DNA of 64,000 bases from Brachionus rotundiformis (Eukaryota > Rotifera > Eurotatoria > Ploima > Brachionidae): contig JAESIW010000200.1 of assembly GCA_016802295.1 (NCBI GenBank), positions 4,154,327 to 4,218,326 of the forward strand, given 5' to 3'. The notes under the pieces were generated by a model. It ran no database searches. It worked only from the letters and a program-made list of their open reading frames with translations, and was not told the DNA's origin. Made by a program: the position numbers and the translations under genes. Of this stretch, positions 10,072-20,500 are shown piece after piece. Position 1 is the stretch's first letter. Each line of letters starts with the position of its first letter.

Positions 10072-11428
10072 ATGCTTCATTTTGTTTTATTTTTTACTTT
10101 GAATCTTTGGATGGTTAATGGTTTAACTTCTTCAAAACAAGATGATAATTTTGATGAAGAGTGGCAAAAATTTAAAGAAGACTATAAAAAAGAATATGAA
10201 AGTGAAGCAGTCGAATCATATAGGTAAATCCTTAATTAGACATGAATAAATATTTTAAAAATTTGAAGACGGTCAATTTGGGAAAGTAATTTCAGATTTA
10301 TTGAAAACTTTAACTCAAATTGGCGTTTATTTAGTCTTAAAATGAACAAATTTGGAGACTTGACCAATCGAGAATATCGGAAAATTTATCTTGGTTATAA
10401 ACCGAGAAGAAATTTGAAAAAATCATGCCATCTTTCAGCTTGTAAAAACAAATTATCCCAAATACCTGAATCAATTGACTGGAGAGAAAGAGGCTACGTA
10501 ACACCTGTAAAAGACCAAGGTCAATGTGGGTAAGCTTTCATTATAGATATTAACCCTAAAAAGAACGGCTGATTAATTATAAAAATTCCAAATTAAAATA
10601 TCAAAAGAAATGGAAAAATTTTTTTAAGAAATAATTAAAAAATTTAAGTATTTAATTTAACTTTGATTTTAACTTTATTTTTCTGACAAAATATTCAAGT
10701 TTATATTTTTTAAAAGAGGTTTTAAAAACTCCTCGGTCTTTCTAGTGTTAAACAGAAAATTAACTAATTATTTTTTCAAGCTCATGTTGGGCATTTTCAG
10801 CGGTGGCTTCATTGGAAGGCCAGCATTTTAACAATACTGGAAATCTTGTCCGCTTATCAGAGCAAAATTTAGTTGACTGTTCTAAGAACGATGGAAATTC
10901 TGGATGCAATGGGGGTACAATGAATGCAGCCTTCATCTATATTCGGGATAATAATGGAATAGATACAGAAAAAAGTTATCCTTATGAAGCGATAGTAAAT
11001 TATTTATTCCTATTTTATAATATATGGGAATTGAAAAAATTATTTAGGACGGAGAATGTAGATTTAGACCTGAAAATGTAGGAGCCACTCTTTCACGATA
11101 CGAAAATGTTGCGTCAGATAATGAATGTGCTCTAACTGAAGCGATTGCAAATGTAGGACCAATATCAGTTGCGATTGATGCCAGTTTATTAACTTTTCAA
11201 TTTTATTCTTCTGGAGTGTATTACGATCCATCTTGCACTTGTTTAAATTTAAATCATGGAGTTACAGCAGTAGGCTATGGTACCACAAATTCCAGTTTAA
11301 GCGAAGATTATTACATTGTAAAAAATAGTTGGGGGACAGACTGGGGCGACAATGGATACATTTTAATGTCTAGAAATAGACTAAATAACTGTGGTATTGC
11401 GAGCATGGCATCATTTCCCATCGTTTAA
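10072..11428 (+). CDS. Cathepsin L-like papain-family cysteine protease
   Basis: Secreted or lysosomal C1A cysteine protease. Exons 10072-10223, 10296-10529, 10781-10994 and 11048-11428; phases agree and give 326 residues. Residues 1-17 form a signal peptide (MLHFVLFFTLNLWMVNG). The propeptide keeps the GNFD-type motif (MNKFGDLTNREY) but the ERFNIN helix is shortened before it. Mature enzyme begins near IPESIDWRERG; catalytic Cys lies in QCGSCWAFSA (split by intron 2), His in LNHGVTAVGYG and Asn in VKNSWGTDWGDNGY. The oxyanion Gln is in VKDQGQCG. GCNGGTMNAAF is the cathepsin L type motif. All catalytic residues are present, so it should be active. The short propeptide may reflect true loss or an exon I missed. 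Confidence 0.93.
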
Positions 11429-11479
11429 TGCTTGAGACAATTGAAATTTAAATTATATAATTAAATTTAAAAATAAAAA

Positions 11480-11890
11480 AAAAATTATTTTTGAAACTTT
11501 ATTAAAATTTGGAGCTAACAAAGCATTAGATAGATATTATATGGATTGGTGTGCTTTGGTATTATGGGATTATAATAATGTTATGTGAGGATATATAATT
11601 GATAAGATAGATCGATTTTTTTATTTTTTGAAATTAGAAATTTGTTTGTGGTAAATGTATATTATTAAAAATTCCATAAAACAATATGTGTAGAACAAAA
11701 TATTGCCTATATAATTAAAAAAAATAATTAGAATATTTCTGCCCAAGAATCAAATTAATTTTTAAATTAGATTAAATGTGAGTTTAAAAAATTAGTTTTG
11801 GTTAGTCCAATTTCAAAAAAATTTAAAATTTGAATCAGAATTTCGATTAATATGTCAAATATATTATTATTATTATTATTATTATTATTT
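11480..11890 (+). repeat. Remnant of the palindrome-arm flank, third copy, ending in (ATT)n
   Basis: The segment 11524-11850 matches, with many changes, the reverse complement of about 26580-26830, i.e. the DNA around the outer end of the right palindrome arm. Landmarks are TATTATGGGATTATAATAATG, GAATATTTCTG, AGTTTTGGTTAGTCC and ATTAATATGTCAAAT in the same order. It ends in an (ATT)n microsatellite (11862-11890), after which the LINE begins. It appears to be an older, truncated copy of the RASSF 3' flank in the same orientation as the left arm. Confidence 0.6.
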
Positions 11891-12575
11891 GCTAATTTTT
11901 ATTCGGACTTATTTTCTCATAATGGTAAAAAAATTCAAAAAAACAAAATAATATCAAAGACTCGGTAAAGAGTTATCACTTTAACATAACTGATTTGGTA
12001 TATGATGATGTGACTGATCAAGACGAGATAAAATCTATTTTACAAAAATTGAGTGGAAACAAATCAGCTGGTCTCGATAATATTTGTAATGAGTTTTTTA
12101 TTAATGGTGTATGTTCTAATTTAATATTTATTTTAACTTGGTACTTTAACAATGCAATTTGTTTGGGTTATTTACCAAGTAGTTTTAATATTTCAGTTGT
12201 CACACCGATACCGAAAAAAGGGACAATGAGTACACCGTCAGATTTAAGACCTGTGTCGGTATCAAATACTATGGCCGTTATCTTAGAGAATGTAATTCTT
12301 AACAAGATGGAATGTTTAAGTTGTATACATACAAATTAATTTGGATACAAAAAGAAATTTTCCAGTAAACATGCGTATTTTCTTGTAAATGAAGTGGCAA
12401 ACTATTACAAAAAAATGGTTCTAAACTACATGTTTTGAGTTTAGATGCTACTAAAGCATTTGATAAGATGTGGAGAGATGGCCTCTTTTACAAGTTGATC
12501 GGTAAAGTTGCTAAACCAATTTGGCGAATTTTGTACAACAAATTGGGAGTGAATTGCCAAGAAAAGTTTGTAATA

Positions 12576-13827
12576 ACGGGTGTTCAATAATAAATGACCG
12601 TTTTTGTTTTCTAGAAAAAAAATATGTTCCAGTCAGCCAAAATTGCTGAAATTTTATACATATAAACTAACACCTTTCTTGTTAAAGAAATTGGTGTTAT
12701 TAGCTTTCCACCTCTATTTATACCGAAACGGGCCCTTATCACCTTGACCGACTTTTGACTAAAAATGTCCTCGAAGTTTTGAATATTACTAATTTTTGAT
12801 ATACACCTATTCTGATGCCAAATTTAATGCTGATTAAAATGAGCCATAGATCATTTCTCTATTATGTTCCGTTCGGAAAAAATCTTTAAAAAACCGCTAA
12901 AAAATGACCACTTGGTAAAATTCTTAAAAATTGCTGTTTTTTGCTTCTTTTTGCTATAACTTTCAAAAGTAACATTGGATCTAAATAAAATTTTACACAG
13001 TCATACATCACTAAATAAGCTTTAAATGTATATATTAAATTTGTGGGTATTACTTTTTGTTTGACCAAGGACCTTTAAATAAACCAAAATTTGGTAATCC
13101 ATTTTTAAGAATGTATTGACCTAAGTACTTAAAGTTAAATATTTAAAAAGTATACTTAGTTAAAAGCTAAATAAATCAGGTTTCTAAAAATATATAGGAC
13201 TAAGTGGTGGTACTTTGGATTTTTGAAATTAAATTAACTAAATTATGCTTTTGTCTTAAAATTTTTTTAAATTTAAAATTTTGAATTTTGAATTAATTTA
13301 AACCTTTTAATTACATTATTTTCTATCAATTATTTAAAAAAAATTATCAATATATATTTCAAAATGGCTAAAGTATGTTTACGCGAACTCGCTATCCAAA
13401 ACTTTCAAGCTGGAAAATCCACATCGGAAATTTATGAAATTATCGGCCGCCGCTCAAGTTTAAGGACAATTCGAAGATGGATAAAGGATTACAAAGACTG
13501 TGGTAAACTTCATAATACGAAAAAACCAGGAAGACCTCGTTCTGCTGTTACCAATTCAAATAAAAAGAAAGTAAAACGTTTACTGAAAGATTTTACAACA
13601 CGAAAAGTCAGTAAAAAGTTGAATATTTCGGTCGGTTCGGTTGTTACTATTCGTAAAGAATTAAAACTCAAAGTAATTGTCTTAGTAATCATAATTTTAT
13701 CAAAAAATATATTTATAAGCCTTTAAATTGAAAATTTAATTTTTTATAAAATTTCAGCAATTTTGGCTGACTGGAACATATTTTTTTTCTAGAAAACAAA
13801 AACGGTCATTTATTATTGAACACCCGT
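12576..13827. mobile_element. Tc1/mariner-type element with perfect 83-bp terminal inverted repeats
   Basis: Bases 12576-12658 and 13745-13827 are perfect inverted repeats of 83 bp beginning ACGGGTGTTCAATAATAAAT. TA flanks both ends (12574-12575, 13828-13829), the superfamily's target duplication. The element is 1,252 bp and interrupts the LINE coding region, so it arrived later. Its only ORF is an N-terminal DNA-binding module; no DDE/D domain is present. Perfect ends imply a recent insertion mobilised by a transposase from elsewhere. Confidence 0.93.
13364..13726 (+). CDS. Mariner-type transposase N-terminus only (double HTH)
   Basis: Starts at an ATG and encodes 120 residues. Residues 5-45 form one helix-turn-helix (CLRELAIQNFQAGKSTSEIY) and, after the KKPGRPRS hook, residues 63-100 form a second (RKVSKKLNISVGSVVTIRKE). 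This is the bipartite DNA-binding region of Tc1/mariner transposases. The frame then runs into a hydrophobic tail from AT-rich DNA; a GTAATT donor-like site occurs at the boundary. The catalytic domain is absent. It is undisrupted, so it may act as a repressor-like DNA-binding protein, but that is inference. Confidence 0.6.
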   Translation: MAKVCLRELAIQNFQAGKSTSEIYEIIGRRSSLRTIRRWIKDYKDCGKLHNTKKPGRPRSAVTNSNKKKVKRLLKDFTTRKVSKKLNISVGSVVTIRKELKLKVIVLVIIILSKNIFISL

Positions 13828-14675
13828 TAGATAATGTTCAATTGTCTAATGTAGATGGTTTTGAGTATTTGGGTCTTCCATTTGGTAACTCATTCATATC
13901 AGATTTTATAGAAGAGAAGTGGAGAAAAGTTGAAAAAAGTTTTTATTCGTTAAATGGGCTTGGGTGCAAACCAATGGTCTCAAATCCTTACCTGATTGGA
14001 TTTTTATTTAAACAGTTTTGCCAGTCTATTTTTAGACATGTACTTGACAACATTTTAATTCGGAATAGTATGCTGAGTGAACTGGACACAAGACAGAGTT
14101 TATTACTAAAAAAAATTATTGGCTTGAAAAAATTTACCCGTGTGAGTCCTTTGTATGATGCGCTTAAGTTGGAATCAGTTAGTGAAATCTATTTTAAGCA
14201 TAAAGTTTATTTTTTGGAAAAGTTGATGAGATGCTCATTATGTAAAGAAGTTTTCCACCTTAGTCGTGAAAGTCAAACCACTTCTGACAAGAAAAATACA
14301 TCGTTTTGTGAACAACTTAAGCGTTTAGAAAAGCGCTTGTTTATCAACTGCCTAGATTATGAACCTAAAATTTTAAAAGCTTTGATTTCATTTAGTTTTA
14401 GAAGTCTCAAAGTGGGCCTTGTAGACTCTGTTAAATTTCTATTATCAATTATAACTTATTATATGGAAATAAATCAGGATTTTTTTTATCTATTTAGTGT
14501 ATTAAATAATTTATTAAAAGTTAATTATGACTTCGGGTGACTAATGGTGTAAATTCGTTAAAAATTAGGAAAATTTCTATAACTAATTTTTTTTTTTTAA
14601 TTTGAATTTTTTAATCTTTATAATTTAAATGTCAATGTGACTTAAACTTAAATAAATAATAATAATAATAATTAT

Positions 14676-15027
14676 TAATTTCAATGTACGTCTTAAAGGC
14701 GATGTAAAAAAATTCGAAGACAAAAAAAACAGTAAAAAAGACAATGTTTAAGACTTCAAATAATAGAAAAAAGATAATTTCACTAATTATTATATAAGTG
14801 AAAGAAACGGAAAATATTCGCCCAAAATCAAAACCAACTTAGGAAAATAGAAAAATTTCAATTCTAATATGATCGATTGATTAAACAAGGCATATCATTT
14901 GAAATTTAAAATAATAATATTTAATTCAATGTAATAATTGATTTTAAAGATAAATAAATATTTTAATAAAAAATCTCAAATATCAATTTCAAAATTTATT
15001 AATTTAAAATTTCAGCAAACCAATATA
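14676..15027 (+). pseudogene. Decayed 3' part of the 27-29 kb gene, outside the left arm
   Basis: On the plus strand near 14798-14822 the frame SERNGKYSP can be read, matching exon 4 of the minus-strand gene at 27273-29641. Then 14840-15025 matches the reverse complement of about 26890-27085, including AAACAAGGCATATCATTTG (near 14884) and AATTGATTTTAAAGATAAAT. Most of exon 4 is deleted and the rest has stops. Its order and orientation mirror the right side of the palindrome, so the duplicated unit was once longer than the present identical arms. Confidence 0.65.
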
Positions 15028-16510
15028 TTGGTTTGTCCAATAATTTAAAGAAAATATATAAAATTTAACTCAGTATTTAGATTAATCTGTCAAATAAAAC
15101 AATATCATTATAAATATAGTTTTAAAATATTTATTTGAGATTAAAATTTACAAATTGGTATTAAATGGCAAAATATTAATTAACAAGATTATAAATACAA
15201 AATAAAAAAACTAAACAAGAGTTTCAAAAGTGCTTAATTTGTAAACCGTGTTTTCTTGTTCATCATCAGTTGAACCACAGCTAGAAATGCCCGAATCTGT
15301 GGAAATCAATGAACTAGAAGAAATTTTTTTATCAATTGTTTGAGTTTCTAATTTTTTCAATTGAATTTCCAACGATTCAACAAGTTTTTTTTTCAAATTA
15401 ATTGTGTCATCATAATTATAATTATTATCACTTAAATGCTCAAACAATTGATGATCATCTTTTTTCATATCTGAAGGTAATGATCTCAGCTCGTCTTGCA
15501 TTGATTTCATTTGAGATTTTAATTCATTAATCCGATTCAATTGATTTTTTAATTTTGAATTTGTTTTGGAAATTGAAGATTGTTTGCTTTTGTTCAATTG
15601 TCTGATTGAAGCATATTTGTTTGTCTCTGTTTTATTATTATTTTCATCTTTGCTATCTATTTGACAATTCAATAGCTGCTTCAATTGCTTTCTAACAAAA
15701 GAACACTTGGCATTCAATGATGTATGTTGGTTCCAAGTTTTTCGAATGTTTGGAGACAATGAGCACAATTTAAAACGAGTATTGCCATCTTCACTTTTGG
15801 ACAGATCTGTTTTCTTTTTTGACAATTTTTGTTTGATCAAGAATCGTATTCGACCAACTTGTTGATGGTCAAACGATTTGAGAATTTTATACATTTTGAG
15901 TCGGCCATCGAGCAACCTTTCGCTCGATTCCAATCTCTCAAAAACTCCATAGTCATCTAATTTGTTTGGCGTAAAACCTGGCACAGATGCTGACAACATG
16001 GCATATTTAATATCATCCACAGTGGTGTCCTTGGTTATTCCACTGGCGTATTTCTCCACTCCATTCACAAATATTCCAAGTCTTTCCATTTTTGGATATT
16101 TTTTTATTTATTTTGTATTTTTTCTTGTCTAATTGATTGACTCACACACGATACAATCATTAAATAGGGCAATTAATTAATTGATTCGATTATGTAATCA
16201 AGAGGTATCAAAATCAAGTGTGTCCGTCAAAACTATAATCTATTTGGTTGCACATTTTCATGGCTTTAATTTTAAGAGTTATATTCAAATGTTTACATGA
16301 AAACAAATATAGAAATTTCACAGTTGGTATCAAAATCAAAATAATTGTTTACTTTTGATACTTTTCATGAGCCAATATTTGATTAGTAGTTTAATTAGTC
16401 TCATTAGAAGTGTAGTCAGACAAATACTAGAATATTAAAAATATCTCATAAAAATTGTTTGTTTTTTAAATAACTAAGATGATTTTTTTCAAACATTTTA
16501 TTTATTTTAT
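15028..16510. repeat. Left arm of the large palindrome (1,483 bp)
   Basis: The reverse complement of this arm matches 25168-26650 base for base over everything I compared, apart from one substitution next to the inner end. Coordinates pair as x + y = 41,678 with no indel. It includes a whole RASSF gene, about 421 bp upstream and 183 bp downstream of it. The loop between the arms is 16511-25167 (8,657 bp). Confidence 0.95.
15211..16089 (-). CDS. N-terminal RASSF protein, left-arm copy
   Basis: Single-exon 292-residue protein with an N-terminal Ras-association, ubiquitin-like domain at about residues 1-87 (MERLGIFVNGVEKYASGITK, YGVFERLESSERLLDGR, RIRFLIKQK). An RA domain at the very N-terminus, followed by coiled coil, is the arrangement of RASSF7-10 rather than RASSF1-6, and there is no SARAH domain. 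Coiled-coil-prone segments lie at about 170-205 and 235-255. The tail is Ser-rich. The protein is identical to the right-arm copy at 25589. RASSF7-10 proteins act in junction, mitotic and Hippo/JNK-related signalling. No introns are present, although neighbours have many, so a retrocopy origin is possible. The exact paralogue is not resolved. Confidence 0.85.
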   Translation of the reverse strand: MERLGIFVNGVEKYASGITKDTTVDDIKYAMLSASVPGFTPNKLDDYGVFERLESSERLLDGRLKMYKILKSFDHQQVGRIRFLIKQKLSKKKTDLSKSEDGNTRFKLCSLSPNIRKTWNQHTSLNAKCSFVRKQLKQLLNCQIDSKDENNNKTETNKYASIRQLNKSKQSSISKTNSKLKNQLNRINELKSQMKSMQDELRSLPSDMKKDDHQLFEHLSDNNYNYDDTINLKKKLVESLEIQLKKLETQTIDKKISSSSLISTDSGISSCGSTDDEQENTVYKLSTFETLV

Positions 16511-17520
16511 CAGCTTAAACTTTTAAATAGATAGCCTACTGAACTTCATTTTATTTAAATTTTTCAGGTTTATTGTATACGCTTTACACTATTTTAATCT
16601 TGAGAATAACTTAATTGATCTAAAAAATTATATTTTTTGTATTTCGAAGTATTCTTCAAATCTTTCTCAATACGTAAATACCATGTGTTCCACCAGAATC
16701 TCTTGTTTGATTAAGAAGTTTCAATTTTCTAAACGAAATATTTTTCAACGCATTCTAAAAGTTTCTTCTTTAAGCAAAATATATTTTTAATTCAAATCTT
16801 GATATACATTCCAATAAACCCTAGATTATTTAACTAAGTTTTCTACATATCTAATTAATTAAAAATTTTTATGAAATGATATAATTAAAAAAAAATTTGA
16901 AATTGTAAAGATTGTTGTCAACAATTTTTTTTATAGCTTGCCTTGATCTTTATGAATGATTATAAGAATAATTTATATTAATTTTAAATTAAATTCAAGT
17001 AATTAATTTACCTGATTTTTAGTTTAGTTCGTTTCATGATAATTTTTTATTAGATTAACTTAAAAAATTAAAATTGTTGCCATGTTTTTTTTATTATGAT
17101 GATTTAATAAATGTGTATATTGACTTCCCAAAAATAATTATAATCTATCTTGAATTAAATAAATTAAATTAAGCCCGTTTAGCATTCAGTAATACACTGC
17201 GAATAATCATATTTTATCGTTTATATATAATTATGCAATTAAATGATAAATTCATTTCGTTTGATAAAATTGAATTTTTTTTTAATTTTTTTAGATATTA
17301 TTTTACTACTCAAGCAGGAACGAAACACACCCATTTCGTTCAAGAAATGTTTTTTGACTTCTTTTGGTTCAACATGATTTAAAATTTTAAAATTATTTAA
17401 GTTATAAATAGCTTTATTAAAATGTTTTAGGAAAGGAGAGAAAAAGATACAAATACAGCATTTATTGGAGGCTTATTTAAACTAAAATTAAAAAATTTCA
17501 ATCATTTTTTAAGAAAAATA
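16511..17520. other. Palindrome loop, upstream of DDX60, nothing recognised
   Basis: AT-rich, with no coding or repeat signal that I can support. It separates the 5' end of the left RASSF gene from the 5' end of DDX60, so it is a divergent promoter region. Confidence 0.4.
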
Positions 17521-20500
17521 ATGAACACTAAATCTCAAAGTTGGTTTTTAATGCGATCTTTGGAATTTAAAGACATTGGTTACACCTTTTCTGGCCTAGG
17601 AAACATATTAATCGACGCTGATTCACTTCTTAACTATACTAAAGTCGATTATCTTACTAATCCGAATAAAAGCTTGGAAAAATTTTTCCAAAACTTAAAT
17701 GAATGTAATCTCGAAGAGTACAGAGTTATTTTTTTTACTAATAAATCAAAGCGACTAAGTTTTGTGGACAATTTTCATGAACTTGGAATAAAAGTCGATA
17801 TATTACCTGATTGGAATGATGATAAATGGCTTCATCTACTTGATAAAATCAATATTAGTTTTTTTTTGATTAGTAAATTAGATATTTATAAAGAAATTGG
17901 TGCTCAGTATGATCTAATTTATCAAATTTGTGTCAAAAATCGAATGCAGACTGTTTTGATTGATTATCTTAGATTCCAAAATATGAATGTTTTCTCATCT
18001 ATTGTCGCTGAAAAAGTTCTGGACATCTTGCCTGGAAAAAATCAAATAGTTTCCCAAGAATCTGATACTTCAGATGAATTCAGTGCACAATCAATCAAAA
18101 TTTATGAGATAAAAAATCAGCATATTAATGATTTACTTGACTTTAATTACACTGATATTAACAATAATTCGATTATTGTTGATAGAATTGACTTTACAAG
18201 ATTTGATAACAGTTTCAAATGGGACCTGAAAATAAATTATAAGCCACACAGAACCCTAAATTCCCAACATAGTGGTCAAATAAATCAAAAATATTATAGA
18301 TACATGGAAGTTTATGCATCTTCATTGGATTCTAGTAAAAATCTTCACCACAAAATTGTTACCGAAATTGATAAGATGACAAAAAGCAATCTAAATTTGA
18401 AATGTAATCAAAAAATTCAAGATCTCATCGATAAAAATATGAAAAATAAGAATCTTGAAAAACAAGAGAAAGAATTAAAATTGATTAAAGGAATTAAAAT
18501 TTCATGTTATAATGACATTGAAAAAAATTTGAGCAATATTAATACGAAGCAATTTAGTACAAATTCACTTTTGGAATTGCGGAAGCTTAAAATAAAATGG
18601 CTTAATTACGAGCCGATTAATACTGAGAAAAAAATCAATTCTCTTATTTTAATAGATGAAATTTATAATGACAACTTTGACAAATTAGACGAGATAGAAG
18701 TTCTAGGTTTGCTAAATAGCCTTAAAAGCCAAGGCTTTGAAAGCTTATGTCGATTTTATGTCCAAGAAATTTTATCTAAAAAAAAATGGGAAAGTGTCAA
18801 AATGTTTTCCCATGATCTAAAGAATACATTTAATCATGACACAATATTTCAGCTGAAATACTTTGGTCAATATTTGCCTCGTACTCTTGATTCTGTTGAT
18901 GATCCACGAGTTTGTTTTAAACCAGACAAGTGGCAAAAAAACTTGCTTGATATTGTAGATCGAAATGAGTCGGCTCTTATATGTAATCTTAAAACAAAAA
19001 TTTTAAACTTAATTCTTAGTAGTTAAATAAATTAGGTTGTCCTACATCTTCAGGCAAAACGTTCATTAGTTACTATGCTATGGAAAAAATATTGCGCCAA
19101 AGTCACCAAGATGTAGTAGTGTTTCTAGCTCCTATAAAGGCCTTGGCTAACCAAGTAGCCGCCGAAGTCTATGCTAGGTTCTCCAAAATATATCCGAAAA
19201 GTTTTGAAAAAAGCATCTATGCAATGAGCATGCCAGATTATACCATTAATAATCCCTTGAATTGCCAAATTTTAGTCACTGTACCAGAATGTTTTGAGAG
19301 CATGATTTGTGACCATTCTAATGCTGACTGGACCAAAATGGTCAAGTATGTAATCCTTGATGAAGTGCAGACTATCAATGATTCTAGTATGGCAGAAAGT
19401 ATCGAAAAAATCATTCACATGATTGAGTGTCCAATTTTAATTCTTTCGGCAACAATTGGTAATCTAGACGAATTTTATTTGTGGTTAAAAAACATTCATG
19501 ACTCTAAGGGGTACAAAATAAATAAAATTGTTCATAAAGAAAGATTTTGTGACTTAAAAAAGTATTTATTTGTGCCTAAAAATAAATCCAAAAACTCGTC
19601 CCTTTTAAATATCCATGAACTGTTCGGTTATTCAAAAGAGAACTTTTCCAAGAACAGCTTGTCGCTAGATTTTCATTTGATGCCGTCTGAAATTGTCAGC
19701 ATTTTGAGTTCTTTGCAAAAAATCTGCTCTGATGAGAATAAAAAACAGCTATTCAACACAATATTGCCAAATAAGTTTTTTAATTGTGTAAAGCTGAAAA
19801 AAAACGATGTTAAAAATTATGAAAATTTTTTGGTTGAAAATTTACAAAAATGGTTTACCACAAAAGAATTGCCTGAGAATGCAATCGATAAATTTTTCTG
19901 CGATATAAATAAAGAATGTGATGATGAAGCTTCACTTTTAGACAAAGCCACAAACTCAAGTCCCAACTGGCTTTTTAATAACATCTCAGAGCTAATAAAC
20001 CTATTGTTTGAAAAACGAATGCTTCCAGCCATAGTTTTTGCAAGTTCATGCGATGGATGTGATCAATTGGCAGTAGCGTTGACAAAATATCTTATCAATT
20101 TGGAAAATTCAGATAAAAAATTTGTTAATAGTCTTCGTAATGAGGAAGAAGTGTTGAAAAAATTAAAAAAAAAGAGAAACAAATGTTCGAACGAACAAGA
20201 TCAACAAGAGGATGAAGAATTCGAATTGCCTCCTTTGATTGACAGATCCAAGTACACTTACTTGGATCCTAAATTTCAATTGACTAGTTCCGAGATAGAA
20301 GATGAAATCGAATTGCACAGACATAGAAATATACCAAAAATTTTTTTTGACGCATGGAAAAGAGGCATTGGTGTTCATCATGCTAATTACCACTCTAAAT
20401 TTCGCAGTTCGGTGGAATGTCTATTCAGAAAGAAACATCTTCAAGTTGTCTTTGCTACAGAAACCTTAAGTTTAGGTAGTTTTTATTTATTTGATAGAAA

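Larger units (their letters stand above)
11891..14675 (+). mobile_element. Non-LTR retrotransposon (LINE), 5'-truncated, deleted, interrupted
   Basis: Reverse transcriptase blocks are readable on the plus strand. From about 11950 to 12330 there are KLSGNKSAGLDNICNEFF, GYLPSSFNISVVTPIPKKG and DLRPVSVSNTM. After a frame break near 12340-12420 block A follows (LSLDATKAFDKMWRDGLFY). The element is then entered by a DNA transposon (12576-13827) and resumes at 13830 with QLSNVDGFEYLGLPFG and the C-terminal region to a stop at 14540. The YADD catalytic block and thumb start are missing, so there is a deletion as well as the insertion. It ends in an AT-rich (AATAAT)n tail around 14650-14675. It has no endonuclease part and is dead. 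Confidence 0.85.

Noticed and set aside
18983..19079. DDX60 as two separate genes split at 19.0 kb
   Set aside because: A 53-bp intron with correct phase restores the Walker A motif CPTSSGKT.
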